Shown piece after piece: positions 37,729 to 49,372 of a DNA stretch of 64,000 nucleotides. Below the pieces are notes generated by a model, which ran no database searches, was not told the origin of the DNA, and was given only the letters and a program-made list of their open reading frames with translations. Position 1 is the stretch's first letter; each line of letters begins with the position of its first letter. Source of the DNA: Rhexocercosporidium sp. MPI-PUGE-AT-0058 (lineage: Eukaryota > Ascomycota > Leotiomycetes > Helotiales); assembly GCA_020746875.1 (NCBI GenBank), contig JAGTJL010000017.1, positions 620,001 to 684,000 of the forward strand, in the 5' to 3' direction. The position numbers and the translations under genes are program-made.

Positions 37729-38974
37729 ATGAATACCAGATCCGTCCCAGAAACCCAACCCAGACACCAGCTCGGCTCGACACAACTTCTGCAGTCGCGA
37801 GAGACTGGCGAAGTAGGTCCTCCACAGTCGAGATATGGAGTTTCGATAGCGACGAAGCCTGCCCCCGTGGCAAAGTCATGGGCGCATTTCGTTGCTGGAG
37901 GGTGAGTAGCCCCTGACTTGTCTACATCTCGACTCGCCAGATCCTAACATCCTGTACAGAGTTGGAGGAATGACAGCAGCAACACTGACAGCACCGCTCG
38001 ATGTCCTCAAAACGCGTCTACAATCCGACTTCTACCAAGCCCAGCTCGCGCAGAGCCGACTCGCAAAGGGAATCTCGCCGCACGCACACCTCTCCGCGTT
38101 CCGCAGCGGGCTTTTACATTTCCGGGAGACGTTCCAGATACTAGGCTCGGTGCATAGGGTTGAGGGATGGAGGGCGCTGTTCAAAGGCTTGGGCCCGAAT
38201 CTCATAGGAGTGGTGCCGGCGCGGTCAATCAATTTCTTCGTGGTGGGGAACGGGAAGCGCATCATTGCCGACTATGGGAATAACGGCGTAGAGTCTGCGT
38301 GGGTGGTCTTGTGTGCGGCGGCTGCGGCTGGGATTGTCACTTCGACGGTCACGAATCCGATCTGGTTGATCAAGACGAGGTTGCAGCTGGATAAGAATGT
38401 GGTGGAGAGGACTGGTGGCGCCGCCCAGAGGAGATACAAGAATTCCTGGGATTGTATAAAACAGGTTGTGAGACACGAGGGTGTAAGAGGGATGTATAAG
38501 GGCATGAGCGCGAGTTACCTGGGCGTTACGGAGAGTACGCTGCAGTGGGTTCTGTATGAGCAGATGAAGAAATCCCTGGCGCAGCGAGAGGAGAGGATCA
38601 ACCTTAGCGGAAGGCCGAAGACTTGGTGGGATAATACGGTTGAGTGGACGGGGAATGTAGGAGCTGCTGGGGGTGCCAAACTCGTTGCAGCTCTTGCAAC
38701 TTATCCCCACGAGGTAAGATCCCAGCATAGTTCGCAAGACATAAAAGCTAACAGCACGCAGGTCGCCCGCACCCGTCTTCGTCAAGCACCTACCGAGAAT
38801 GGCCAACCGAAATACACCGGCCTCATTCAGTGCTTTAAGCTAGTCTGGAAAGAAGAAGGCATGGTTGCCATGTACGGAGGGCTGACGCCCCATCTCTTGA
38901 GGACAGTCCCTAGCGCCGCCATCATGTTCGGGATGTACGAGGGTATATTGAAATTATTACATGCACCGGAATAG
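37729..38974 (+). CDS. rim2: Mitochondrial pyrimidine nucleotide carrier Rim2-like
   Basis: Exons 37729-37901, 37960-38713 and 38762-38974 give 379 residues. It is an inner-membrane carrier with three tandem repeats. Signature motifs are PLDVLKTRL in repeat 1, NPIWLIKTRL in repeat 2 and YPHEVARTRL in repeat 3, the last split by intron 2. KGLGPNLIGVVPARSINFF and TNPIWLIKTRLQLDK are typical of the Rim2/SLC25A33-36 group, which exchanges pyrimidine nucleotides for mtDNA and RNA synthesis. The N-terminal 50 residues are a variable extension starting MNTRSVPETQ. Membership of the carrier family is certain, the substrate group is likely. Confidence 0.93.
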
Positions 38975-39533
38975 ACGTGCAACTAGAGAATCAGGGCAAC
39001 CTTTTGTAGCATATATTGGGAGGTTTTCGGCGTTTGTACAAAAAGCATGGTATTCGGTTATTTGTATAAACAACTCGACTTTACTCTCCGAGCCTAAGAT
39101 ACGGGTGTATGATAGATGATCGGCAGGCGTTAGCTTCGGGAGCAAGCTGTATGGATCACCACTACCTGGACAGACGTGGTGGTTAGTTGTCAATATTATT
39201 GTACCATCACATCCTTGCATCTGGGTCATTGGTATGAGCACTTAGTTAGATAGCTTCAAGCCGCTACACGCTTCCCTCCAAAGCATAAAACGAGATAAAA
39301 GAAAACAACGCTTCGTTATTACGCCTGTGAATCAGATTCCCTAATAGCACACACAAAATGAAGAGACCCCTCCACCCCACATTCCATGCTTCAGAGCCCT
39401 TCCTCCCATCATACATTCATACTGTGTGCGATCTGTGTAGCGAAGCAAGGTCGTGCTGGGTATCAATCATGGTAGACGGTCGTGGCTTTTGCAACTTCCT
39501 CGGTCTTCGCTCACCAGCCTTGTTCAGTGAACT
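38975..39533. other. Convergent intergenic spacer
   Basis: About 560 bases with the 3' ends of rim2 (plus) and snx3 (minus). No gene seen. Confidence 0.5.
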
Positions 39534-40192
39534 TCACCATGCGTTGCGGTCCCAATTAGGGTCTACAAGAACTTGAGTTAGCGACTCTTCTCTCTTGTTA
39601 TCTGGACTGAGCTTTGGCGCTCGGCTCGAATATTTCCAGACCCTTCTACGCCGGCGCAAGAGATATCAAACTCACCCTGTACGAAACCAGCCAGAACCTT
39701 ACTGCCAGTCTGCAAGAGCGGGTGGCCAACAACAATCTGCAAGAACCGCTGCAAGCCCTCCCTCCTATGCTCAATCACATCATCACTGAAGCGGTTCGTG
39801 AAGACCTTGCCAGGCAGCGGGGGGATGGTCACTCGCGCAGACTCTCTCTCCAGGATGTCGCGGAAGTATTCGAAGTCCGAATAGCGCCTACGGACATTGC
39901 TGTGGCGGAGCTTGAAGGCTGGGATGTTGGTGCGGCAGACGATCTCGTAGTCGGTGTACATGCTACGTCCCATTCCATGTGTTCGTGGATTCTTGACCTG
40001 TGAAGATGGTGGGGTTAGCAAGGTGCTCGTGAGGCTGGGCTGGGTTGGGTAGGGTGGCAAAGAGGCGGAGGAGGTTGAGAGAGTCTGGCGCTTTCTGTAG
40101 ACCTTTCGACTTACCTCTATCTCTAGGAAGTTCTCTGGCGGGCCGTAGATCTCCTCGAAGCTCTGCGTGCGCGAATCGGGCATTGCCTGCAT
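39534..40192 (-). CDS. snx3: Sorting nexin-3 (PX domain)
   Basis: Exons 40115-40192, 39676-39997 and 39534-39562 give 142 residues, with a 9-residue last exon ending DPNWDRNAW, the expected end of fungal Snx3. The start [20 protein letters not shown] matches the family; an upstream in-frame Met (40216) exists but is not conserved. The PX domain contains [10 protein letters not shown] (phosphoinositide-binding Arg and Tyr), PPLPGK and the [10 protein letters not shown] helix. Snx3 binds PI3P on endosomes and works with retromer to recycle cargo to the Golgi. Family and length agree fully. Confidence 0.95.
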
Positions 40193-40703
40193 GATGGGTG
40201 GTATGGGTTGGCGCAAGGCCGGCCGCTGGTTCCTTGTATGTTGCTTGTTGCTATCTGCGCTTCGTCGTAAAGACGCTTGAAGAAGCTCTTGATAGCGAGA
40301 GTTACAGATCGTCTGATGCTCGTATTCCTAGGTGAAGTTGAGGACTTAGACGTAGATATGACTGGGCATGAGGAAGGAGCTTGACTTACTGGAGCTGAGG
40401 GGCAACTCAAGGTTGACAGTCCACGTGACACGGTGCTACCTTCCCCTCTTTCGCGCGTGAGGTGATCTTTGATGGCGAGCATGGGATGGATGCGTCTGCT
40501 TGCAGATTAAGGCTGTGACATAACTAGTACTGTATCAAGTTCTTTTTCCTCTACCGCTCTTTTTCTTCTTCTAGTAAAGCTCTCAAGTGACTGGTAGCCA
40601 AGCGGCATCTCAACAAACTGATTTCGAAGACATTCATTCACCTACTGTCAACAAACACTCTTCAGGTACTCGTATATTGGAGCCTTGGGTTCTATCAGCG
40701 GAC
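40193..40703. promoter_or_regulatory. Divergent promoter between snx3 and tetraspanin gene
   Basis: 510 bases between opposite start codons. Pyrimidine-rich tracts near 40545-40570 suggest a leader for the plus-strand gene. No specific site recognised. Confidence 0.4.
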
Positions 40704-41754
40704 ATGATGACAATCCTCACAAGGCTGGGCCTCTTTGCAGTACCACTTGTGAGACCTCTCACCTAGCTTCATAGCTGTAGCTAATGAACATAGCTTCTTC
40801 TGGTTCTCACAGCAATTGCAGGGTAACCAGATATCAACATCTGGATATTGTACCAATCACTTACACATTCCAGCTATGCATACTCCCAAATCCGATTCCT
40901 ATCCCTCCCAATCCCGCAAGCGCTCGCACTCCTCACCGTGGTCCTCCCACTCATCACTGGAATCTCTGCTCACGGTACATACGGACTCGTCCGCCGATCT
41001 GCGAACAATGAGCCGTATCAACTCACCATCCCCCTCATTGCCGTCATTGGTTTCCAGTTGATCTACGAGACCATCATCGCCACTCTTGCTTTGACTCATA
41101 TGATACCACCAGATGCCTTGCTCTGTGGACTGGAACGCAAGTGGCAGCAGTTTTGGAGTGCTCATGATGCACATGCAGGAAAAACTATCAGGGCAATACA
41201 AGATGCCCTGAACTGTTGTGGTTTCAACAGTATTAAGGATCGCTCATGGCCTTTTACTAATCCTGCCACTTGTGCGACGACATTCGGTCGGACACAGTCT
41301 TGTGCTAGGCCTTGGAGAAGAGCAGAACAGATCAACGCTGGCTTGTTGTTACTTGTTGCTGTGACGGTGTTTATTATTAAGGTACCTAAACATCATCACC
41401 AACTGCACTCGAACTCTATCTTAGCGAGCACGCGCTAACCGTCCTCCAAAATAGGTCCTTTCCCTCATTTCACTCCTCACAAGCACCACATTTAGTCAAT
41501 CGAGATGGGCTCGACCATTCAAGCAGATTGGAAATACTCATGATGTGGAGGACGTTGATGAGTCGGAAGACAACAGAGCTACGATGAGAGGACTTATTGA
41601 GGAGAATGCTGAGGAATATCATGATGAGCCAGCTACAGAGCCCTCAAGTCGTGCGATTAACGCTCCGAATGGAGAGGATGGCCATGGCCCAAGGGTCCAG
41701 CCTTCTCAGTTGACGGATGGTGGTAACGCATGGCGAGATGAAACGAGATACTAG
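40704..41754 (+). CDS. Tetraspanin-like membrane protein
   Basis: Exons 40704-40748, 40794-40822, 40874-41381 and 41455-41754 give 293 residues. The 29-base second exon was decided by frame: it reads LLLVLTAIAG and completes the first helix after MMTILTRLGLFAVPL. Helix 2 is around QALALLTVVLPLITGIS, helix 3 around IPLIAVIGFQLIYETII. The large loop holds the tetraspanin CCG motif (DALNCCGFNSIKDRSWPF) and further Cys residues. Helix 4 is INAGLLLLVAVTVFII, split from VLSLISLLTS by intron 3. The cytosolic tail is acidic (VEDVDESED). Tetraspanins organise membrane microdomains; in plant-pathogenic fungi some are needed for host penetration, but nothing here shows which class this is. Confidence 0.85.
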
Positions 41755-42878
41755 CGTCTGGCTTCAGTACGGAGAGACGTCGCAAGCAACTACCATCTTC
41801 AGAGCTGAGGGGGGACATTGGACGCATATTGACTTACTGAGAGGTGGACTTTAGGGTAGCAAGTTCGTATTATATAGAATGATTTACTTGCAGATTTTAG
41901 GGCCAGACCTTGGGAGTAGACTTATGAGGACATGAGAACTAGCATTTTCCCCACGTACCTCCCATCTCAGGCAATTCCAAATTTCCAAAAGTTTCTCCTA
42001 CACCTTCTCATTCCAGTTAAGGAACATCCATCCCTCCACAAAATACAGAGAGAACACTCTAGCGAGTCCAAGAACCATGTGGACCTGCTGCAAAGTAAGT
42101 CTTCATCTGAGTCTCGCACCCGTCCCCATCTCTGTTCCTATCTCTGCACTTCCCATGCCCTGCATCACAAGCTATTAGTGATGCCAGAAAATCTGCGGAC
42201 CACAAGTAGTGCGGAGCCGGTTATCAGACAGTCAGAACGTGCCTTCACTACCTTCGCAACGTGTGCTGGGGTTGTGACGGTGTTCGTCGGTACGAGTCCC
42301 TTATTTGGAGGAATTCGGGGAGGGGGGAGTAAGACTGCTAAAAAGGAAGGCTCACATGTTCTGCGAATGGTAATGGAGTTGGCTCTGACAGCATTGCGAC
42401 CAAACGGGGTGTTGGAATTGCACTGGGATGAACGTCGGTGTGACGTTGTATTATAAACGTAGGTGCTCTAACCGCTCAGCTGTTTAAACAGAAGTACTTC
42501 GTGCAAATTCCCTTGAGGATACGATGTGAGAATAAGGTGCGCGGAGATTGCAATATTACGAGAGTCAAGAAAATTGAATGTTCCCAGCTAAGGAGCAACT
42601 AAGAAAGGGGAGCAAGCCGTGGGAATATGAACATCACCGGCACAGCTATTAGTTCCTGCACCTGGTATATTTAGAGAGCTGTACGCCATAGTTCAAAGGA
42701 AGTGAATCCAATATCAATACTTTGTTGATTTTTGACCCATACATTGCGCCAGTTGCGGGCGAGAATGCCGCTGGTATAATGCGGATTCGGGTAACAGTTG
42801 GAGCCTATTAGCACACTCAAGCAAAGTAATGAAGGGACAGCAGCAGATAATAGCTTCGGATACATGCTACTTTATCTG
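41755..42878. other. Intergenic region
   Basis: About 1.1 kb. A 174-codon plus frame (41932-42456) shows no family content and lacks a conserved core; I do not call it. An MWTCCK start with a GTAAGT donor at about 42078-42098 resembles the beginning of fungal zinc-ribbon peptides, but no convincing second exon was found. Confidence 0.35.
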
Positions 42879-43775
42879 CTACACTTTTGATTTTAGAAGT
42901 TTTCCCTCGCGCTTGAGGAACTCTGCACACTCAATGACGCCAGCTTCATACATTGCAGGCTCCATCAAACTCGCGCCTTTCTCACACTCACAACTTTGGA
43001 GAGCAGATCTGATAGCTTGTTCTAGGTGACCCACTGTCTGGTACTCCTTGCGCCAACAATTGAATATGATCCGGCCGAAGGTGGAATCGGCACCCGTCGA
43101 AGGGAATTCACCTCTAATGAGAGCTTGAACTGTCTAAGGCCTCTTGAGGTGGTCAAGTGGCTCATGTCCTGTTCTGATGGTGTAGATACACGAGCCCATG
43201 GCAAATTGTTCGCTGGCAGGACCTGCAAGTGGGGAACTGCGATCTACCCTCAACCTGTAGTATGGATATGTCGTTGCTGGAAGCTCTTCGCCGCGCTTGG
43301 TCGTATTACCAAAGTCACATAATTTCACGTGGCCTGATCCATCAAGGAGAATATTTCCTGGACGCATGTCGCCGTGAAAGTAATCAAGCTGCTCGAGCCA
43401 GGCTGCCGCGCTAGCAAACTGTTTAATCCAGCGATGTTGCATTTGATCGGTGATGGGTCGTTCGTTCTGCTCCTTCAAGCGAGTTTGGAGAGACTCTTTC
43501 ATCCGCTGCAAGAAGATGCCATCCGGGGTACAGAGGAAGCTTTGGACGAAATTTGGGTGTTTTTACTCGGAAAGGAGCTTGTATACATTCTTCTCATGCT
43601 CAATGTTCTTTATGGCCTCGTCGGCGAGGGCTTGCAGGCCAGGAGATGGGTTGTTGAACTGTAGAGCAATCTTAACGACGATATCGACAGATACAACAAA
43701 AACGAATCCGATACCGCCTCCGGCAAGTAGATTAAGAGGCTTAAACGTCGTTCGTAGTACTGGAGTCTTAGACAT
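42879..43775 (-). pseudogene. Serine/threonine-kinase-like gene with two in-frame stops
   Basis: A single frame of 299 codons starting MSKTPVLRTTFKPLN. It shows a glycine-rich loop (NLLAGGGIGFVFVV), a VVKIAL lysine strand, the catalytic loop HGDMRPGNILLDGSG and KLCDFGNT in place of DFG context, then GPASEQFAMGSCIYTIRTGH and a C-terminal lobe ending REGKLLKSKV. The frame is broken by TAA at 43563-43565 (after VYKLLSE) and TAG at 43134-43136 (after DHLKRP); coding character continues unchanged after each. A GTAAAA donor overlaps the first stop, but the only nearby AG would give a 27-base intron and remove conserved sequence. Both stops could come from CAA and CAG by C-to-T change. Confidence 0.85.
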
Positions 43776-44687
43776 GATATCAGAAAGACTTCCGTTGCTA
43801 ATGCCGAGAAAGAGGAGAAACGACCAATCGAGGTCGAACGATATCTGCGGGAGGGCTCATTTCTTGGCATCAAGTGAACTTAGTAATAGAACGTGAGATC
43901 AGCAAATAGCTCAGCTTGAAAAGAAAGGACATGCGCATTCGACTTCATTAAATGCGATAACAAGGTACTCTCGGCTTCATGGCCGATGCAGACGGATATG
44001 GCTAATTAATTAACGGGCACCTTTGTCCGTCGCTCAACACTTCAGAGCCTAGGTGGCGTGCACGAGAAACCCCAAATTTTCTCCTATCGTTGCCTTTCTC
44101 ATACATATATATCAATTCCACAGCCCTTTCGAATCAGTCTCCTAATTTATTACGACATAACAACAACAAGACTTCACTGATGTGAATTTCAATTGCTAGA
44201 ACAATGTCCTAAGGGTACAGAGTATGAACTTGAGTTGGAAACGATGAAAAGTATGCAATCCTTCGTACCAAGCTGGCGAAAGAGTCTCTGCTTCCACTAC
44301 CGACCGACTCTCCCGTATTTCCAACTAGCTCGGGATCCTTCCATCGAAACTAATCACAGAGCTTAACCCCAAACACATCCAACGCAGGAAACGCGAATGA
44401 GAAGATTATGTATTTATCTCGAGGCTAATGAAGGAGAGAGGTGAGAACATCGAGGGAAGCGTTGATGCGGGGGCCTGTCATGTGATAGGAGAGACCGGCC
44501 AAGTCTATGAATTAATTGATTACCTTTGTTAAGAATCCCCATAGCACACCCATTCACACATCATGATCCACGAGACTCTGCGACATCCATATTAATATTG
44601 AACTTTCTCACCGTCAACCCCACTACTATCACTACCACCTTCACTCACCTCATCCACCATGTCAAGCAGCCAGTAGAACCCCAATGT
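43776..44687. other. Intergenic region
   Basis: About 900 bases between the kinase pseudogene and the small two-exon gene. No coding region or repeat was recognised. Confidence 0.4.
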
Positions 44688-45124
44688 CTACCCAGTCATA
44701 TAGCTCCCTCCCCACTTATACATAGAACAGTACCTCCTTGCTTCAACGATCCATCGTTCCCGTGGAGTAAATATCCTATTAATTAATTAAAATAAAATCT
44801 GATTTGGTTTCTTTATACTTACCAAATATCTCCTTGTCTTGTAGCATGATAGACCGCGTGTGGAACTGCCAAGATTTCTTCTTTACTTAACGGCTTTGTA
44901 ACATTAAAGTCGTAAATAAACCAGGCTTTCACATCATTCTCCGAATCGAAGTTCGGAAGAAAATGCATAGCGTCATGGCAGGCGTCCTGTAAATTGTTGT
45001 TAAATGATCGATGGAGAATCTGCTGACAAAAGTCGCGCCCGAGTTTATAGACCCGCTCTTGTGGGTTCCCAGGAATATCCGTAACGCAAACCCGAATAAT
45101 GACTCGTTGTGAGTCGTTGGCCAT
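44688..45124 (-). CDS. Uncharacterised 129-aa protein, two exons
   Basis: Exons 44823-45124 and 44688-44775; the intron has a strong GTAAGT donor and TTAATAG acceptor and joins DIW to IFTPRERW. The protein starts MANDSQRVIIRVCVTD. It contains a DFCQQILHRSFNNNL helix, an aromatic FLPNFDSENDVKAWFIYDF stretch and a basic C-terminus with RYCSMYKWGGSYMTG. No signal peptide or membrane helix. The well-formed splice and even composition support a real gene. I recognise no family. Confidence 0.6.
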
Positions 45125-45458
45125 ATCTACGGCTCAGGTATAGAATGCGAAGTTAAGTAATGAAGTCTGAGAAACGAATGCATCTATGTGCAGCGCGAGG
45201 CTAGAAGGCTAACTTATTCGGTTCTAGCGGGACATAATCTTCTTGCCGCTTTTAAACCCTAAACAGCGCTTCAGCTCCCGTCGACTCGAAGCATCCAAAT
45301 TTATGCTCTTCACTGTTTACGTCTGGGAATTTAGGCGAGGAAAGGGGTTCGATTGAAAGAGTTATACAATTCAGAGGAGAGCCATTTGTTTATTCACAAA
45401 AATTGAGGAATTGAAATGAAGTTCCCTTGCATCGAGGAAGTTGAAGTCGTCCCTGAGC
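45125..45458. other. Intergenic spacer
   Basis: Promoter side of the 129-aa gene and 3' side of the next small gene. Nothing else seen. Confidence 0.4.
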
Positions 45459-45680
45459 TTATGGTGTCTCTGGTGGTGTTTCTCCTTTGCACTCAGCACA
45501 GTCCTCGCTAGGGTCATCGTCTTGCCAGTCATGGGCCCTTCCTCGCTGGGCAGGGGCACAAGTTACACCAGTAGTTTGTGCAGCCAGACATCTTTTTATC
45601 TCTTTCAATCTTGTTCGATCCTCCCCTCTCGCCTCATGGCGGCCAGAGCAGGCAAATTCTGCGACGCCATCGTCACACAT
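45459..45680 (-). CDS. Small Cys-containing protein, 73 aa
   Basis: I start at the internal MCDDGVAEFACSG rather than the longer frame beginning at 45731, because a Met-Cys start followed by F-x-C is common in a group of tiny fungal proteins. Five Cys residues (positions 2, 11, 31, 41 and 61 approximately) and a closing CAECKG suggest metal binding. There is no signal peptide, so it is not an obvious secreted effector. Function unknown; existence moderately supported. Confidence 0.4.
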   Translation of the reverse strand: MCDDGVAEFACSGRHEARGEDRTRLKEIKRCLAAQTTGVTCAPAQRGRAHDWQDDDPSEDCAECKGETPPETP

Positions 45681-47954
45681 CTTTAACCCTTTAGAAATTT
45701 GTGTTGATAAGATAGATGAAACTACTGACATGGAGCTTTTTATGAATATAGATGGAGAGACTTGAAGCTAGCAGGGTCGATTGTTACTAGATTCAAAAAT
45801 TCCTTACGTAGCAGCTTAGTATGGAAATGGATAACTCAATGCAGCACAAGTTACCAGTACTGAGGTTGATATTAAACTTCAAGCAGGATAGGGATTTTGG
45901 AAGTGATTATGTTGGGAAATGCTTTTACCTCGCACTAGAGTTGAATTGAATTTGCTGCACTTGGAGAGCTTGATGATGAGAAGATCAACCTCAAAAGTCC
46001 ACGGCCACTTTAGCAGATGACAAGGCTTTACATAACGGTGCGCAAATTGAAAATGGGCAAGCGTAACTGCCAATTTTGCTGCAAACAGCTGCAAACGATT
46101 ATTTAAGAGTGATTCTGGAGGATAATTTTAGAGGTTTGTTGCAAAGATGCCTAACCCACATTAACTCCACTTTTTTCTCCTCTGCGCACTACCTATTACG
46201 GTCAATGTTTGGTCGGCTGACATATCATTTATTAGGAGGCTCTGGGAGATCGGTCTATATGACATTCGTGAAATATATGTTTCGCCCGAAGACTCTGTTA
46301 TCCGGGTTCTCTTCATGCCAAGCTAGACTCAAACAATAGAGAGGCTTGATAATTAGTCGCAGCCTAATAGATACGAATATATCAGAGTTCCCTATCAAAA
46401 GCCCCCTATCAAAGGTCGCCCGATTCATTAGACATCCAGTCCAAGCAGACCCGAAAATTACAGCCCAACCACTGCTCCGAGAGATGCCAAGATCCACGTA
46501 CTGTACACATGAGTACAGTACACACCCCCCTGAACATCTCCTCAAGAGCTAAGGAGTCGAGAATTCGGCTACAGAAGGGTTTACAACTCAGAAAGTCTAT
46601 GACGAGAATGACTGAGACACTTCACGGCTCGTACCGTCGAGTGTTCCAGCCCAACCCTCAAACAAACCACCATGTCAAAAAGACCCCCCTGCCTCTCCCT
46701 GCCTCCCTTGGCCTTGTAACCCCTTCAGGTGGGTATATAGGGCAGCCGCAGCGGGAGATCTACGAGTTACATTCCACCTACCATACTGCCCATCGGGACC
46801 GCAGAGTCTCCACCAAAACCCAACTCTCCAGACCCAAAAAATACTCTTCACAACCAATCGCACCCATCCTCACTGCAATACCTGCAGCAGATGCATTAAA
46901 AAATGCCTCTGCATAGATTCGTCAACGGATACTCGGTGTCCCCAACACAGAGCACCTATGGAGGAAGCCTGCCTAGCACAACCCCGCTAATCCACCACGA
47001 GGATTAGATGCCGGGCCAGTTTAAATCACCCCCACCCACCAGCTCCTGGCAGAGAGAATAACTGCGAATCAGGTCTGTGTAAACTACGCACTAACTACTT
47101 TAATGGGCTCCCAATCATTGCCAGTAAACATGTACGAGTAGCGTGTGGAGTGTGCAGGGGCTTTATTTACTAATTACTGTAACCCGTGCATATTTCAAAC
47201 TTCAGCCTCCCCCCTGCACAGTCAGCACCTCTAGCCTTAACCCTTCAAAAGCAACAACCCTTTACAACGTCAACACCAACCCTCCTCTTACAATTATCGG
47301 TAATGATCCTCGGGATGCCGCTTGAGGGCGACGCCTCTTCGAAACTACCCACTTTAGTCTGCTGCCGCACATTCAAAAAAGCCATGGCATCGGATAAGCG
47401 GTGGTGGATGTCACGGAATTGCTGCTGGACATCTGCGGTGCATATAGCAAAAATGAAGTTATTCTTAGGAGGTGCATACCCTTGCTGTCTTTCGCAGCCA
47501 CCTTGCCACTATTGACCTTGCCTTTGTTGGGGCACAAATACCCAAAGGCCTAGGAATGCTTGGAGACAGAAAAGCTTTGTTTAAGGTTGAGCTCATGTGA
47601 ATAGAAATTTGATTGAGGTTGCCAAATGCAGCCAAAGTGAATAAAGCGGAGAAGATAGCTATGCTATTAGCATAATGAAATATCGTTGCCGAAAGCTGTT
47701 ACAGTAACAACAATAAACAAATGATTACATTTCGATAACCTGACTTGGAAGAGAAAATATGCGAGATGGTGAGAACAAAGTCTACAGTTCCTAGGTCGCA
47801 TTGCATAAATTCTACGACTTCACACATTCGATCGATACATTTCATTTCCACCCACATCGAATCATGCCATACAACATAATCGACATTCACGAATATCTCG
47901 GCTTCATTTTACAGCAGAGGCAAGAGAGGTCGCCAACCAGCCGAGATTCGAATT
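45681..47954. other. Gene-poor region
   Basis: About 2.3 kb upstream of the APH-like gene. Frames at 46509-46916 (plus) and 47186-47515 (plus) have no protein character. A stretch at about 46800-46960 shares scattered blocks with about 51090-51290 (for example ACTCGGTGTCC), too weak to call a repeat firmly. Confidence 0.35.
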
Positions 47955-49241
47955 TTGGACAAAGTTTCCAGTGACTGCAAACCGAAAATGGCGGTGGTGC
48001 ACGCGGATAGGTTAGCAGAATTATCACCTTCGACATATGTTACTAACAAAGACAGTTTTTTTGTAGCGGATATCGGCAAACCCAAGCGCGAGAAAGACCC
48101 TCTTGTTGATATTCCACGACTACCTTTCCCCCAGTGTGTTGCGCCGATGGAACCTCCTATCGAAGCGACTGTAGGCCAGCTTCTTCCAGGCTATTTGGCT
48201 CTTGGTTCCCTTATGCTTTGCAAGTCTGTAAAGGTTGGGGATAACATTCCTTCGGATAACGTTTGCTATTGGAGCGATGCGGGGATGACATACTACCTTC
48301 AGCGACGAATTCCTCCAAGTAGCGACAAGAAGACGGAAGGAGATCCTGAGGCTGGTCGGTTACTATATTGCTCAACGAGTGCAATTTGGAATCTCAGCGA
48401 AAACGTATTCTGTAAAGTCAAACCCTGGGTCGAGGGGATGACTACAGAATATGCCACAATCAAATGGGTAAACCAGAATATACCATCGCTTCCTACAGAA
48501 GAAGTCATATATCATTGGATTGACGTAGAATGGAAACGAACGATTATGATATCGAAGCGGGTACCAGGGCAAACATATGCCGAAGCATGGCCTTCTTTAA
48601 CGACACCACAAAAGCTCCATATCGCTGATCAAATCGCGGCTTATCTTAAGTTACTTTCAGAATGGACATCTGATTACATTGAGACAGTCGAAAGATCGGG
48701 AGTAGTAGGGGCATGGTCGCTCAGAGAACGCCAACCTCTTCCTTTTGCAACACCGAGGGTAGAGCCGAGGGTTCCACGAGAGGAGTATGAAGAGTTTATC
48801 AAAAGGCGAGATTCTGATAAGGGAATGTTATCATTACCCCCGAACCTCGGAGACACTTTGATTCTACAGCACCCCGACTGCAACCCTGCTAATTTCTTCG
48901 TAACGGTGCCTTCCGGGTCGGAGATGCCACAAGTCACCGCAATTATTGACTGGGAATACGTGGGATACTTTCCAAGATATCTGGTAGCTACAATGCCTCG
49001 CTACTTCGGATCGTTTGCTGTCCAGAATCAAAACGGACTACCCCCTACAATTGATAATTTTGATTGGCAGTGGATGCTCTCGAATGCTTGCGTTCGTGTG
49101 GGATTTCCACTGGAGCTGGAATACCGCAAAGAATCAGTGAGGATTGACACGCAGCACTACCCAGGTCTGTCAATTGAGAGCTTTGTTAGGTGCGATCATT
49201 TGCCACCTGGGTACCCTGTGACAAGCAGGCGAAGTACATAA
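47955..49241 (+). CDS. APH-like phosphotransferase family protein, intact
   Basis: A single exon of 428 residues starting MDKVSSDCKPKMAVVHADRL. A kinase-like N-lobe is seen around IWNLSENVFCKVKPWVEGMT (likely ATP-lysine at the second K). The hinge region is TIMISKRVPGQTYAEAWPSL. The catalytic loop reads LQHPDCNPANFFV, with Asp as base, and IIDWEYVGYFP carries the metal-binding Asp. This order is the fungal APH (aminoglycoside-phosphotransferase-like) layout. Fungal members are numerous and mostly without known substrate; drug resistance should not be assumed. An alternative start at MAVVHAD is possible. Confidence 0.85.
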   Translation: MDKVSSDCKPKMAVVHADRLAELSPSTYVTNKDSFFVADIGKPKREKDPLVDIPRLPFPQCVAPMEPPIEATVGQLLPGYLALGSLMLCKSVKVGDNIPSDNVCYWSDAGMTYYLQRRIPPSSDKKTEGDPEAGRLLYCSTSAIWNLSENVFCKVKPWVEGMTTEYATIKWVNQNIPSLPTEEVIYHWIDVEWKRTIMISKRVPGQTYAEAWPSLTTPQKLHIADQIAAYLKLLSEWTSDYIETVERSGVVGAWSLRERQPLPFATPRVEPRVPREEYEEFIKRRDSDKGMLSLPPNLGDTLILQHPDCNPANFFVTVPSGSEMPQVTAIIDWEYVGYFPRYLVATMPRYFGSFAVQNQNGLPPTIDNFDWQWMLSNACVRVGFPLELEYRKESVRIDTQHYPGLSIESFVRCDHLPPGYPVTSRRST

Positions 49242-49372
49242 GTCAGAGGGAATTTGTTGGAAAGTATCGAGACATTTATTATCACGAGCTATTCTCTATG
49301 ATCAAGCGAGGTTACTTCCTACTCTATGTTGAATAAAGAAGAGCATTAGCATTGAGCTTCTTCTCTTCCTCC

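Noticed and set aside
41932..42456. 174-codon plus frame
   Set aside because: No conserved segment, unusual composition, and no supporting splice sites or context.
41821..42460. Small zinc-ribbon gene starting MWTCCK
   Set aside because: The first exon and GTAAGT donor are attractive, but every acceptor tried gives a stop or unrelated sequence.
43539..43565. Intron that would remove the first kinase stop
   Set aside because: GTAAAA to CAAAG is only 27 bases, below the intron sizes here, and would delete the conserved HPNFVQS block.
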